A stretch of 64,000 nucleotides of DNA from Deroplatys truncata (lineage: Eukaryota > Arthropoda > Insecta > Mantodea > Mantidae), in contig CM060985.1 in NCBI GenBank assembly GCA_030765065.1, positions 173,250,096 to 173,314,095 on the forward strand, given 5' to 3'. Below the pieces are notes generated by a model that saw nothing but the letters and a program-made list of their open reading frames with translations, did no database searches and was not told where the DNA came from. This document shows positions 1 through 10,065 of this stretch, piece after piece (the first letter of the stretch is position 1; every line of letters starts with the position of its first letter). Position numbers and translations under genes: made by a program.

Positions 1-459
1 ACAAAAGCCAGTTACATTTTATTGCAAATAATAAACATAGATGTAACACTTCAGCAAACAAGACAGTTTAAAAAGTGACAATCCATCCTATGTTATATTA
101 ACTGTCATTTATCAAATACTCCAGATGTGTGCGCAATGAAAGAGTGTCAGAACCTGTGAATAACCCACATATAAGGACGTTTTCCTTTGTAATTAAGTTC
201 GTTAGTAGGGCATGCTAAATAATTGTATAAAGAGACAAAACTACTAACATTAGAAATCAGTGAACCCATATTTTATATCAACTCAGAAGATCATTTTTCT
301 CTATGGTCGCAGACTGTGTCTTTTCCGAAGATGTTAACTTGGTGGCCTCGGAGTGCGGGATTGTTGTATATGTTAATAAGGGTTTCTGCATTATTTGAAG
401 ATTATGTAGCTTTTATGATACTAAATAACTATGGTACAGACGTTTAAAATTTAATCTAC
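1..459. other. Unassigned AT-rich flank
   Basis: No recognisable gene or repeat. Short open frames here (for example 223-447) have no visible motif and look like chance ORFs. It is the left flank of the mariner insertion that begins after the TA at 460-461. Confidence 0.5.
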
Positions 460-461
460 TA

Positions 462-1750
462 CGAGGGGCACTATTTATATTTTGAGCCTAATAATTAAAA
501 CAAAGTAATTTCTGATTGAAAACTTCTTTATTGTTTTTCAAAATATTCTCCTTTATGACCAATACACTTTTGCATCCGTTTGAACCATTTGTCAAAGCAT
601 TTATTCCAGTCTTCTTGAGACACCTCCAAAACATGGTTCTTGAAGGCATCAACGGCTTCTTCTGCCAACGAAAATCGTTATCCACGCAATTTATTCTTGT
701 TGTTCGGGAACATAAAGAAGTCATTGGGTGCCAAATCAGGACTGTATAGCGAATGACCCATCAATTCGATTTTTTGAGCCTTCAAACACTCTGTTGTTAG
801 ACGAGATGTGTGCGCGCTCGCATTGTCTTGATGAAGAACGATCCTACGGTTCTTGTTGGTTTTCCTTCCTTCACCGAAGACTTCCGGCAAACAAATGGTT
901 GTGTACCATTCGGCATTGACCGTCTTACGTTCCTCTAAAGGCACTGTTGCCACATGGCCAGTTTTGCTGAAAAAGCAGGCGACCATTTGCTTCGAAGTGC
1001 TTCGAGTGCGAACAACTTTTGTAGGATTTGCTTCATCTTGAAACACCCATACCGTCGACTGCTGTTTACGTTCCGGCTCATACGCATAGATCCATGATTC
1101 GTCACCTGTTACAATCTTATATACGTCTTTTGAGGCACCGCCATTGTATTTCTTGAGCATTTTTGTACACCAATCGACACGAGCACCTTTTTGAGATTGC
1201 GTCAAATTATGTGGGATCCAACTAGAGCAAACCTTTTTCACGGCTAAATAATCATGCAATATTTTATATATGCTGGTGGAACTAATGCCTAGGGTTGCCT
1301 CAATCTCACAATATGTCGCATGACGATCTTTCTTCATTAGTTTTTGCACAGCATCAATGTTTTCTGGCACAACTGACTTTGGACGACCTTCATGAACTTA
1401 GTCATTGAGCGAACGGCGGCCACGATTAAATTCGTTATACCAGCGTTTCACAGTGGCAAAGGATGGAACTTCGTTGCCAAATGTGGAAGTTAGTTGATCA
1501 ATGCACTCTTGTCTTGATAAGCCACGTCGAAAGTCGTAATAAATCATTGCGCAAACATTTTCACGAGTTAATTCCATGTTTTTGTTGACACACAATGTTC
1601 AAGTTAGTGTAAACAAAACAAATGACGCTCTATTGACAAAATGTGTGAAGTAGATTATGGTAAAACATGTAAAACTTTCCATTGGAAACGTCAGATGGCA
1701 CCTACAACATTCAGGGTTGCCAAGGCTCAAAATATAAATAGTGCCCCTCG
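462..1750 (-). mobile_element. mariner-like DNA transposon, nearly complete
   Basis: The element is 1,289 bp, bounded by perfect 28-bp terminal inverted repeats at 462-489 and 1723-1750 whose outer end reads CGAGGGGCACTATTTATATT. TA dinucleotides at 460-461 and 1751-1752 are the expected Tc1/mariner target-site duplication. A single transposase frame on the minus strand fills most of the interior. Identical repeats and only two nonsense codons in the frame suggest a relatively recent insertion compared with the other transposase relics here. It lies in otherwise featureless DNA and is not nested in an LR copy. Confidence 0.93.
528..1577 (-). pseudogene. mariner transposase with two in-frame stop codons
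   Basis: This is a cut-and-paste transposase of the mariner (DDE/D) family, normally about 345-350 residues; the frame from ATG at 1577 to the stop at 528-530 is 350 codons including both internal stops. The N-terminus has the paired helix-turn-helix region seen in mariner (residues about 1-60, ending WYNEFNRGRRSLND). Catalytic motifs are visible: TGDESW (first D), HQDNASAHTS (second D) and SPDLAPNDFF (third D), with 34 residues between the second and third D as in mariner. Two TAA codons break the frame: one at about 1398-1400, just before HEGRPKS, and one after NKLRG near 678. The frame is not shifted at either point, and the C-terminus continues to the family's usual ending GEYFEKQ. The protein is therefore inactive unless the stops are suppressed. 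ATG at 1577 is preferred over the upstream 1595 start because it matches the family's N-terminus. Confidence 0.92.
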
Positions 1751-1752
1751 TA

Positions 1753-2539
1753 CATTATTTAAAACGTTATTCGACCAATCCGACCGAGGATTGTTCTACC
1801 GCCAAAGGATACGTATACGCAGGCTATACAGCATTTCTAGAACTTGGAAGAGTGTCGGTGGGAGGTTAAGGAAGTCAGACGTTCTGCCGATGTTTCACAT
1901 GCTTTTGCGTGAATATCACGGGATTTTTCATCTGTTATTTGAGATAGTCGGGTCTGTACTAAATCACAGTTTATAATGAAGGGGGAAGTAAATTAAGTTA
2001 ATTAATTCGTCACTGGAGTTAAACAAGCTCACTGAAAGGTCGGGCAAGCGAGATAATGAGCCTAAATAACTATTAAGGAATTTACATTAGGTTATTACGT
2101 ATTTACCAATGAAGCTATCCTCGAAAATTATTTCGCTAAACATAAATATAAACCCAAAGTTGGCATTCCGTGGTTTGTCTTGCAACGGGTAATCTTCTCA
2201 GAGCCAAGCAGAAGTGAAGAGAAGGAACGCGTGCGGCGTATGCTCTCAGAGTATCGATCGAGGAAAGCACCTGGATGGTGTACGTATGTAGTCAGGAAGC
2301 AAAATGTGCCTTCGGTCTTTGCCAGAGAGGCGTCGCTTCCTGGACAGTTTATCTTATTTCATGAGCGTATCTAAGCTGTCGCTTATCAAACGGAAATAAA
2401 GTATTAGTTTTGCAACATCGGAGGTACAATTGCAGAACTAAGTGTGACGTTTTGTTTACGTGTCTGAGATACACATGGCAGTGTCTGGTGGATACCAGAT
2501 GTAGCTAGTCATTCGTGTTGAAAGCAAACTGATGGAATT
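1753..2539. other. Unassigned interval
   Basis: No recognisable gene or mobile element. Small ORFs at 1641-1976 (partly inside the mariner) and 2180-2374 show no family motif. Confidence 0.4.
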
Positions 2540-2811
2540 TAATCGAAGTTCATGTACACTCGGCCAAACTAAAAGTGCTCGGTCGCTTGAGCAGTTACAT
2601 TTTCTCAAAGTCCCTTCGAGTGAACGCGCTGTTCACAACCGTCAACTTCTGTGCGCCACTTTCTCTAGCTCCGTAATACAAGCCAAATAATGTTGCTTGT
2701 ATTTGTGGTTAAAAGAATTAAATTCACTGTTATGAAACCATCTCTCGACGTTAAATTGTCATAGCTGCCATCTACCGGTATTATGGACAACTAAATAAAC
2801 GCCACATAGAT
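2540..2811 (+). repeat. Low-copy dispersed repeat, copy 1
   Basis: This stretch is related to 29530-29935. Shared blocks in the same order include a segment on CTTGAGCAGTT, one on TTCACAACCG followed by TTCTGTGCG, and a block containing AAATTGTCAT and TGCCATCTACC, ending with AACGCC(A/G)CATA. Spacing differs between the copies because of small indels. No terminal repeats or coding motif were seen, so the class is unknown. Confidence 0.55.
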
Positions 2812-3330
2812 AGTGAGACATTCACACGACCTTCTCTACCCTCTATCATTTATTGTATACAAACTATTCTTACTAAAGTTATATTTCTATCTAGTACATT
2901 TTAATCGAGATAAACCTTTACAGAAATAGCTACATTACACATTTCGTTATAGATACAAAGAGAACAGCGATAGTCAAATGTTTAATAACTGGACGCTATA
3001 TGCTGGCCTTAACATTCCATACTGTTTCCATGACATCGCGAGAAACAACTGAATGTTGATAGAAGTTTAAGAGAATGGTCAAGTAATGAACAATTGGAAC
3101 CATTACTAACGGATATTTCCAAAATGGCTTATACCACAAAAAACGTATTTGAACTAAATTGTGTGTTTTAAAGAGATTTGCATGTTTCGTGTAATACGTT
3201 TTCACTATCGTTCAACGTTTACCAGTTATACAGGATTATACCAAATTCCTTCACAGGCTATTCCCAGAAAATTCCAGATCTAATTTTATTTGTCATGTAA
3301 ATATCTTTAATACACGCTGGAAAGCATTTT
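2812..3330 (+). mobile_element. LR family element, subfamily B, truncated
   Basis: Diverged copy starting near the L end (a cacgaccttctctaccct version of the usual start) and running through AACAGCGATAGTCAAATGTT and the 'cat(a/g)acatcgcgagaaacaactga' block typical of B copies. It loses similarity near 3330, before the hairpin end of R. No coding capacity. Confidence 0.7.
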
Positions 3331-3399
3331 CAATTGCCTAGTTTTAAAGACAGATTGAAGCACTTGGAGGGAAATATTTTTCTCTTTCATAACACAATG

Positions 3400-3657
3400 T
3401 ACACCTTTAGATTTGTGGTCGCGGGTTCAAACCCGGCGGAGGGCGATGGATTTTTTCAGCCGTAAAAATCCTTAGCATGGCTTCCTTCGGAAGGGAAGTA
3501 AAGCCGGTAGTCCCGTGTCGTAGATTTACGGCACGTAAAAGAACCTCAAGCGTGATAAAAGAGGCCTCTGAGCAAAATTACCATCTTCCACGCCCAATAT
3601 TGACTGGGACGCTAAGGACCACAGCAGTTAAGGAGCGTCCATAAGTAAAACTCTTAT
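3400..3657 (+). mobile_element. tRNA-derived SINE (family S1), 5' end degraded
   Basis: Matches the S1 SINE seen complete at 30522-30820. The B-box-like GGTTCAAACCC is at about 3424-3434; the A-box region is degraded. The body contains GGATTTTTTCAGCCGTAAAA, a GGCTTCCTTCGGAAGGGAAG block and the 3' end GAGCGTCCATAAGTAAAACT. SINEs are transcribed by RNA polymerase III and moved by LINE machinery; they do not encode protein. Confidence 0.85.
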
Positions 3658-3679
3658 TTTTTTAGATTTGCACTTTACA

Positions 3680-4545
3680 TGTTATTTGTGGAAAATGATG
3701 TTTTTCAAATGCCCCCATTCCTTTGGAACACATTGCGACAGGCGGTTTGCAAAGTTTCGCATGAACAATGCAATGAGCTCAGGAGTAATATTTGCAATTT
3801 CGTCTCTAATTCTTGTGTTCATCTCGTCAACAATCTCCAGTCTGGTTACAAACACTTTCTTGTAGGTAGTCCCCAAAGGAAATAATCCGGAGCAGTCAAG
3901 TTTGAACACCGTGCCGGCCAAGGAATGTCTCCAAAGCGGGAAATGATGTGACCGGTAAAGAATTCCCGCAGTTACCATGCTGAGACAGGACGTCTGAGCC
4001 ATGACTTCATCTTGTTGATTACAGAGGCTTTTCAGAGAATAACCAAAGTTTCGCAGCGCAGGAATAGCAATTCTCTCATCACTAAGGAGTGGCGTTCGGC
4101 ATTCACCCGTCCCTGGCGTCTTCAAAGAAATATGTCCTGACGATTCCCATCATTCCTATACCGCACCACAGAATGGCCTTTTGAGCATACCCTGGGGTTC
4201 TGAGGCGCCCAGTACCTAAAATTCTGTTTGTTCACATATCCTGTCAAGTGAAAGGGAATTACTGAATCCAGGATCGGCATATATGCTAGATAGAAGTGCG
4301 TTACGGATCTGTACTCTTACGGCCTTGTCTCCCTCCTTCAGGTGCTGAACCATTTGAATCTTGTACGGGTGGAAGTGAAGCTCATCATGCAAGATTAATT
4401 GCTATGTTTGTGAGTGATGCCTTGCTGAACGTCGAGGATTTGCATGGAGAGTAGCATTGTTTTCAGGTGTTCGTACCGTTCTTCTTGTGAACACTCCCAT
4501 CGTTATCACATTATGTCCACCATCCATGAGTTGTCTTACGTGTAG
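3680..4545 (-). pseudogene. Tc1/mariner-superfamily transposase relic
   Basis: On the minus strand, fragments in several frames spell the order expected of insect transposases of the 'DFFLWGYLK' type: LHFHPYKIQMVQHLKEGDKA near 4360, then a CGIGMMGIVRTYFFEDA-like block near 4140, then LTAPDYFLWG near 3885-3915 (third catalytic D) and a C-terminus in the open stretch 3682-4125 (RLEIVDEMNTRIRDEIANIT). The second catalytic segment (QQD-ATxHT type) is not clearly recoverable. At least three frameshifts and some stops make it non-functional. The same kind of transposase is found at 40583-41840 and inside 14244-15057. Terminal repeats were not located. Confidence 0.8.
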
Positions 4546-4696
4546 GAACTGCTCCCCGGTTGTGTTGCTCTCCAGACTCCCTCCGGAACGTCTGCTGCAC
4601 TGCTACTTGTTGCAGTAAACTGCTCTACGCAGAGTATACGTTGCTGAATGGGCCAAAGGTTAATCTGCTGAATAATAAAATATTGTTGTGCATAAA

Positions 4697-5170
4697 CGTT
4701 AAAGAGATCCTAGTCATCTCAGGACATCAGGAAGAGGAAGTTGACAGATTGTGGTCTCAATAAAGTTGTACAAAACCACGTTAAAGAGATCCTAGTCATC
4801 TTAGGACATCAAGAAGAGGAAGTTGACAGATTGTGGTCTCAATAAAGTTGTACAAAACCACGTTAAAGAGATCCTAGTCATCTCAGGACATCAAGAAGAG
4901 GAAGTTGACATATTATGGTCTCAATAAAGTTGCCCAAAACCACGTTAAAGAGATCCTAGTTATCTCAGGACATCAAGAAGGGGAAGTTGACAGATTGTGG
5001 TCTCAATAAAGTTGTACAAAACCACGTTAAAAAGATCATAGTTATCTCAGGACATCAAGAAGGAGAAGTTGACATATTATGGTCTCAATAAAGTTGCCCA
5101 AAACCACGTTAAAGAGATCCTAGTTATCTCAGGACATCAAGAAGGGGAAGTTGACAGATTATGGAATAAG
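4697..5170 (+). repeat. 82-bp tandem repeat, about 5.7 copies
   Basis: Units start with CGTTAAAGAGATCCTAGT at 4697, 4779, 4861, 4943, 5025 and 5107, giving a constant 82-bp period, and the last unit is cut at about 5165. Units differ by a few substitutions (for example GTGGTCTC/ATGGTCTC and TGTACAAAA/TGCCCAAAA). Period 82 is not a multiple of three, so the array cannot encode a repeated peptide in one frame. Confidence 0.93.
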
Positions 5171-5666
5171 ACGGCAGAAAACCGTTGTATGGGAAGATAA
5201 AAAGGGGTTTACTGGATTTTAAACGTTTTTCAGTTCCGGAGTCGCAAGCTTAACGCCGATAGAATTTGTTTATTGGTCACAGTGCTTACCGACAGCACCA
5301 AGTTGAAAGAAAGATTTGGCAGCATGTCGCCATCAGACGATTTCAAGTGAATGACATCGAAGTATGTGCCAAACGAGGGCATTAATAAGGCAGCAAAGTC
5401 ATTTGCGTCACCTTCCTCTCTGCAATTTCTCGTTTTTGCGTCTTAAAACACGTTCGGTTGAGTATCTTTATCCCGTTTTCGTGGCCAAGTTCACTATGCG
5501 TGCTTGGAATGCCGCAGGAGTAAAATTAGAGGAGGCAAAGAAAAGAACATGGTGACAGAGTCGTCAGCAGCGAGCAGTGGCGGTTTCTAATCATCTCCTC
5601 AAGGCATCGTTACTCGTCAACACTGAGATATTGTTAACTTTCTCCAGCTAGGTGCGAGGTGAACGA
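5171..5666. other. Unassigned interval
   Basis: Single-copy DNA between the 82-bp array and the LR copy. A short ORF at 5364-5555 has no recognisable domain. Confidence 0.35.
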
Positions 5667-5772
5667 TCTGATGTATTGCAATCACATGACTTTTTCTGCT
5701 CTCTTTTCTACAAACACGCATTTCGTTGTACGCATGACCACCAGAATAAATGAATAGCGATTTGCGGTCAAA
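5667..5772 (+). repeat. Extra LR left-end fragment next to a full copy
   Basis: TCTGATGTATTGCAATCACA and the following ACTTTTTCTGCTC is a second, diverged L start about 108 bp before the L start of the next copy at 5775. It repeats on a small scale the tandem-L arrangement seen at 33629-34318. Confidence 0.55.
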
Positions 5773-5774
5773 AA

Positions 5775-7150
5775 TCTGATGTTACGTTCACATGACTTTC
5801 TGTACCCTAAATTGATTATTAATGGCTACACAAATTATTCTCATGAAAAGTTTTCCTTTCTTCATTTTAATCCAAATAAACGTTTACAGAAACAGCTACA
5901 TTACACACTTCGTTATAGACACAAAGAGAACAGCGATAGTCAAATGTTTAACAACTGAACGCTATATGCTGGCCTTAAAATTCCTTACTGTTTCCATGAC
6001 ATCACGAGAAACAACTGAATATCCATAGGACTTCAACAGAATGACAAGTATTGAACAATTCGAAGCATCAATAACGGATATCTCGGAAATGGCTTAAGCC
6101 ACAAAGAAGAAAAAAGGTTATATGAAACAAATTGCGTGTTTTAAAGAGATCTAAATTATTTGTTTAGTACATTAACGTTTACCAGTTATACAAGATTATA
6201 CGAAATTCCTCCCGAAAGAAGAGGACTTAAGCTATTCTTAGAAAATTCAGATATACATTTTATTTATGATAATAACTTTAATATATGGTATTTGTATCAA
6301 AATTGTAAGTTATTTTTCAGAAAATAAAACATTTCTAATTATGTTCCATGTAAAGGGTAGTTTGGGGTGGGGTAATTTTCTTCAAAATCTTCGTGTCACA
6401 TCTTTGGAAGGTACTGAACTTTGCCAAGTTTGATTTATTCGACATTTGGTTTTTGAGTTATGCTGTTCAAACACGTGCGCGCGGACCTTTTTCTATTTTT
6501 TTTTATTCAGGATACCTCGAAACATATATTTCCGGTGAGATCTTGATATAGTTTTCTTTTTGGTGAATGCAACACTTTGGATAGGACTAGAAGTGTAGGG
6601 GAACTCGGCACCTCGATCTACCCATATCTTGACGGGGTGCCCCGGTGGGGGGAGGAATTAGATGAGAGGAGACAGGGTTGCCGGACCAGGAGGCACAACA
6701 GGCAGTTGGCAGGGTCCCTACCATTTACATATTTGAATTGTCCGGGTGCTGGCTGGTGCAGCCCGCCCCCCTTAGGTTACACATCTCCTGCGCGGTCCTG
6801 ACCCGGAGACTGCTCGTAGTCCGGAGGATGAAGGTTTCCATAGAGCATCCTTTTCCCCTGCCATGCACACGCCGAGACCCCCCGCCGACACTAGCAACCC
6901 TGAAAGAGATCAGATGAAGTGACAGAATGGAGATGAAATGGAGAGACAGGAAATTCTGGGGATGTAATGATCCTTCCCAACATTCGTCTGGCGACCCGGG
7001 GAAACCCCGAAAAAACCCATGGTTCAGGAAGGCCGGTCACGGGTATCGAATCCACGACCTCTCGAATGCAGAGAGGTAACCGCCCCAGGCATCCCGCTTG
7101 GTTATGCAATACTTAAGTTCTCAATTATGTACTGGTAGAGAAAGTAAAAA
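5775..7150 (+). mobile_element. LR family element, subfamily B, split by a SINE
   Basis: Starts TCTGATGTTACGTTCACA and runs through the B-type middle and the GGGTAGTTTGGGGTGGGG block to the R end, ATTATGTACTGGTAGAGAAAGTA. The SINE at 6578-7103 interrupts it 3' of the GGTGAATGCAA motif; after the SINE the tail resumes. The similarity of the two halves to uninterrupted copies shows that the SINE arrived later. Confidence 0.85.
6578..7103 (-). mobile_element. tRNA-derived SINE (family S3) nested in an LR copy
   Basis: Flanked by near-identical 11-bp direct repeats ATGCAA(C/T)ACTT at 6567-6577 and 7104-7114. On the minus strand the 5' part near 7100 is tRNA-like: GGGATGCCTGGGGCGGTTAC as an A-box region and GTGGATTCGATACCC as a B-box region about 45 bp later. 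The body carries TTTCCCCGGGTCGCCAGACG and TTTCCTGTCTCTCCATTT, shared with the copies near 9660-10060, 18503-18964 and 59332-59648. Several G/C-rich ORFs across it are not coding. Confidence 0.8.
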
Positions 7151-7778
7151 ATACTTTTTTCTTTGAGATAGTTTCTAAACGTGTACTTTCATTGAAATTC
7201 AGTGTTGAATTTTTTGGATGCAAAACTCTGCCTACTCAACGTAGATAGGTAGTAAGGGAGGTGATAATTCAAAGTATCTCATTTATTGAATTTTCAAGGA
7301 AAACTTTCATAACTAACGTTTTATAAAAACGTTTTTACAATACCAGGAGATTTTTTAAAAGCACCCACAACTCAAGGAATCCATCACTAAAAACATTTGT
7401 TACTCGTTTTTTGAAAAATGGCTTCCGTTAAATCCATAACGTTCTGTAATTGACATGATTAATATCTCTAGTCTGCTGACGTAAAAGAGAGACCGTCACT
7501 GCTGGAAAAGTATAGCAGGCCGCCTGACGCCGAGAAGCAGCGTCACTAATGTTCTGCCGATGATAAAGTCTTGGTCGTTTACTAGACATACGAGTTATGG
7601 GCAGTTTTAGCAGAAAGCAAACAATTGTTACCTAACTAATATTTACGTTTAACGAAAGTTGCAAGCTATTAATAGAGCTTGATAGCTTCCCAAATGCCAC
7701 TAAAGTGACTGCTAGGTCGTCATTTGTTTTATATTCGACTTAAAATGCCTAAGCCAGTGTAAATTGTCCTTGTTTCAT
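7151..7778. other. Unassigned interval
   Basis: AT-rich DNA with no recognised gene. The segment GACCGTCACTGCTGG...AAAGTATAGC near 7490-7530 recurs in altered form near 16315-16365, so part of it may belong to an old low-copy repeat. Confidence 0.35.
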
Positions 7779-8570
7779 TTTTACTTTCTCTAACACGTAC
7801 ATAGCAGGTAGAAAAGGTATTTACCTAAAAGTCGATACCGAGATTTCACCGGAATTATAGATTCTCAGGCCGCTTGAATTAAAAAAAATTTTTACAAAAC
7901 TTGGTATTTAGCTTTTCAGAACCTTCCAAAGATGCCGCACGGAAGATTTTCAAGAAAATCCCTCTTCCCAAACTACACTTTACATGGAAAATTATTCAAA
8001 ATGTTTTATTTTCTAAACAACACTAACGATTTTTATTAAAATACCATGGGTGTATTAAACATATTTACATGACAAATAAAATGTATATCTTGAATTTTCT
8101 ACGAATAGCCTGTGGAGTCGTCTTCATTCTGAAGGGATTTTGTATAGTCTTGAAAACGTTAAGCAATAGACAAAATGTACTGTACAACTGTAGATCTCTT
8201 TAAAACATCGAATTTATTTCACATAACTTTTTTGCGGCATAAGCATTTCCGAGATATCCGTTATTAATAGTTCAAAGTAAGGATTTTCTCAATGCTTTGT
8301 CGTTCTTTTCGAGTGGATTTTCAGTTGTTTCTCGCGATGTCATGGAAACAGTATGGAATTTTAAGGCCAGCATATAGCGTCCAGTTGTTAAACATTTGAC
8401 TATCGCTGTTCCCTTTGTATCTGTAACGAAATGTGTAATGTAGCTGTTTCTGTAAAGGTTTATCTCGATTAAAATGTAGTAGATAGGAAAATAAACTTTC
8501 GTAAGAAGTTGTATACCCAATAATACGCAATAGAGTGTATGGAAAGTCACGTGAATCTAACACATGAGAT
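7779..8570 (-). mobile_element. LR family element, subfamily B, complete
   Basis: In reverse orientation it starts with the R end (TTTTACTTTCTCTAACACGT at 7779) and ends at the L start near 8570. It carries the B-type middle CAGTTGTTTCTCGCGATGTC and the conserved ACATTTGACTATCGCTGTTC. The CA microsatellite seen in A copies is missing. No coding capacity. Confidence 0.85.
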
Positions 8571-8755
8571 TCTTAAGTAATTTGTTTAAAAAATGTTCTA
8601 CTATCTTTCAAAAGTAAATTAAAGAAAATGACCATAGTATACTTTTTAAATTAATGTTCCAATTTTGAGAAATAAATTTAATTTTTTAAATTTTTTTCTA
8701 GAGTTCAAAAGGTAATTCGTTTCTTGCAATAATAAGGGACTAATATCTATAAAAA
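8571..8755. other. Short AT-rich spacer between two LR copies
   Basis: No recognisable feature. Confidence 0.35.
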
Positions 8756-9372
8756 TCTGATGTGTTACACTCACATGACTTTCTCTACTCTTGTACAAAC
8801 TATTTTTACAAACGCTTATTCTCCATGTGCTTCATGTTAATCAAGATGTTAATTTTATTGTTAATTTTCTTGTAGGTGCAAGGGGAATATGGTAGGTTTT
8901 AAGCGATAGTCAAATATTTTAAGAGCTGGTTGCTATGTGGAGTATTCCATTCTCTTTGCATTACCAGCACAAAAAAAAAGAGAAATGAATAACGAATTTC
9001 CAATTTAGAAAAATGAAAAATTTAAGGGAATAACAGCAATATCTCGAAAATGGTTCACTCAACAACAAAAATGTATATGACATAAATTGTGTATTTTAAC
9101 GCGATCTACATTTTTTGTGTAGTAAAATTTTGTCCCAGAAAATTCGAGATATACACTTTATTTGTCATGAAAATATCTTAAATATATGATCTTTTAATCA
9201 AAATCGTTAGAGCCATTTTTGAGAAAATTAAAATTTTCTAAAAATGTTCCATGTAAAGGGTAATCTGGGGTGAGGGGATTTTCTTGAAAACCTTCGTGTC
9301 GCATCTCTGGAAGATACTGAACCTAAATACCAAGTTTGGTGTTATCCGACTGTTCGTTTCTGAGTTATGTTG

Positions 9373-9374
<2 letters not shown>

Positions 9375-9437
<63 letters not shown>
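9375..9437 (+). repeat. (CA)n microsatellite inside an LR element
   Basis: About 31 uninterrupted CA units, at the position where other A copies carry 3-21 units, often mixed with CAGA. Overlapping ORFs reading poly-Thr-His are artefacts of it. Confidence 0.97.
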
Positions 9438-9440
<3 letters not shown>

Positions 9441-9456
9441 CATGTTTCCAAAAATG

Positions 9457-9480
9457 TTTTTTTTTTTTTTTTTTTTTTTT
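9457..9480 (+). repeat. Poly-T tract in LR element
   Basis: 24 consecutive T, where other copies have 6-8 T before GGATTCAGG. Confidence 0.95.
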
Positions 9481-9639
9481 TGGATTCAGGGGGTCTCAAA
9501 ATATGTATTTCCTGTGAAATATCGGTACCGAAATTTTGGGTGGAATACAATACTTCCCCTACTTACTATACGTAGTAGAGAAAGTAAAAATATGATATAT
9601 ATATTGTGAAGTGATGTACCGTAAAACCTGAATATTTTT

Positions 9640-10065
9640 ATAGAGCTTAGAGTTACTCCACATTCATCTTTCAGGATAAGGGAAACCCTCGGAAAAACCT
9701 TACCCGGCGAGCGCCCACTCTGATCCTACTTTTTTCGTTTGTTTTCTTGGGTCGTCAGGCGAATGCTGGAGTGGTTTATTTCAGTCCCCGAATTTCCTGT
9801 CTCTCCATTTCGCTCCATTGCTCATTGCATTCATGTTTCACCGCGTTAGGTCTGTTTCATGGTTGGAAGTGTCGGAATGTCGGGGCGTCTCAATCTGAAG
9901 TGTCAGTTGTGTGTCGTCACTCCTGGTACCGGCCACTTCCTCTCTCCCACCCGGGGACATAGGTACAATATCCTTACTGGAGCAGTCCTTCCGATAACTA
10001 GATTCGAACTTGGGACCTGTTGAATGTGAGACAGACACGCTATCCCCAAACCATATAGGTGGGCC
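9640..10065 (-). mobile_element. Composite or rearranged S3-type SINE
   Basis: Minus-strand tRNA-like head at about 9995-10060: an A-box-like TGGGGATAGCGTGTCTG, then a B-box AGTTCGAATCT. Plus-strand S3 body (GTCGTCAGGCGAATGCTGG, AATTTCCTGTCTCTCCATTT) lies at about 9750-9815. The opposing orientation of head and body suggests two SINE fragments joined or an inversion. Clear target-site duplications were not found. Confidence 0.55.

Larger units (their letters stand above)
8756..9590 (+). mobile_element. LR family element, subfamily A, complete
   Basis: L starts TCTGATGTGTTACACTCACA at 8756, directly after an A-run. R ends CTATACGTAGTAGAGAAAGT plus an A-run at 9590. The inverted 12-mer is ACTTTCTCTACT near 8777 and AGTAGAGAAAGT near 9575. 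Just before the end, CTACTTACTATACGTAGTAG can fold into a short hairpin. A 63-bp CA run (9375-9437) and a 24-bp T-run sit in R. These are the hallmarks of non-autonomous Helitron-like (Helentron-associated) elements; the class is an inference from layout, not homology. Confidence 0.85.

Noticed and set aside
6577-6917. G/C-rich overlapping frames as a gene exon
   Set aside because: They lie in an S3 SINE flanked by a target-site duplication.
9238-9609. Poly-Thr-His / poly-Cys-Val frames
   Set aside because: Translations of the CA/GT microsatellite.
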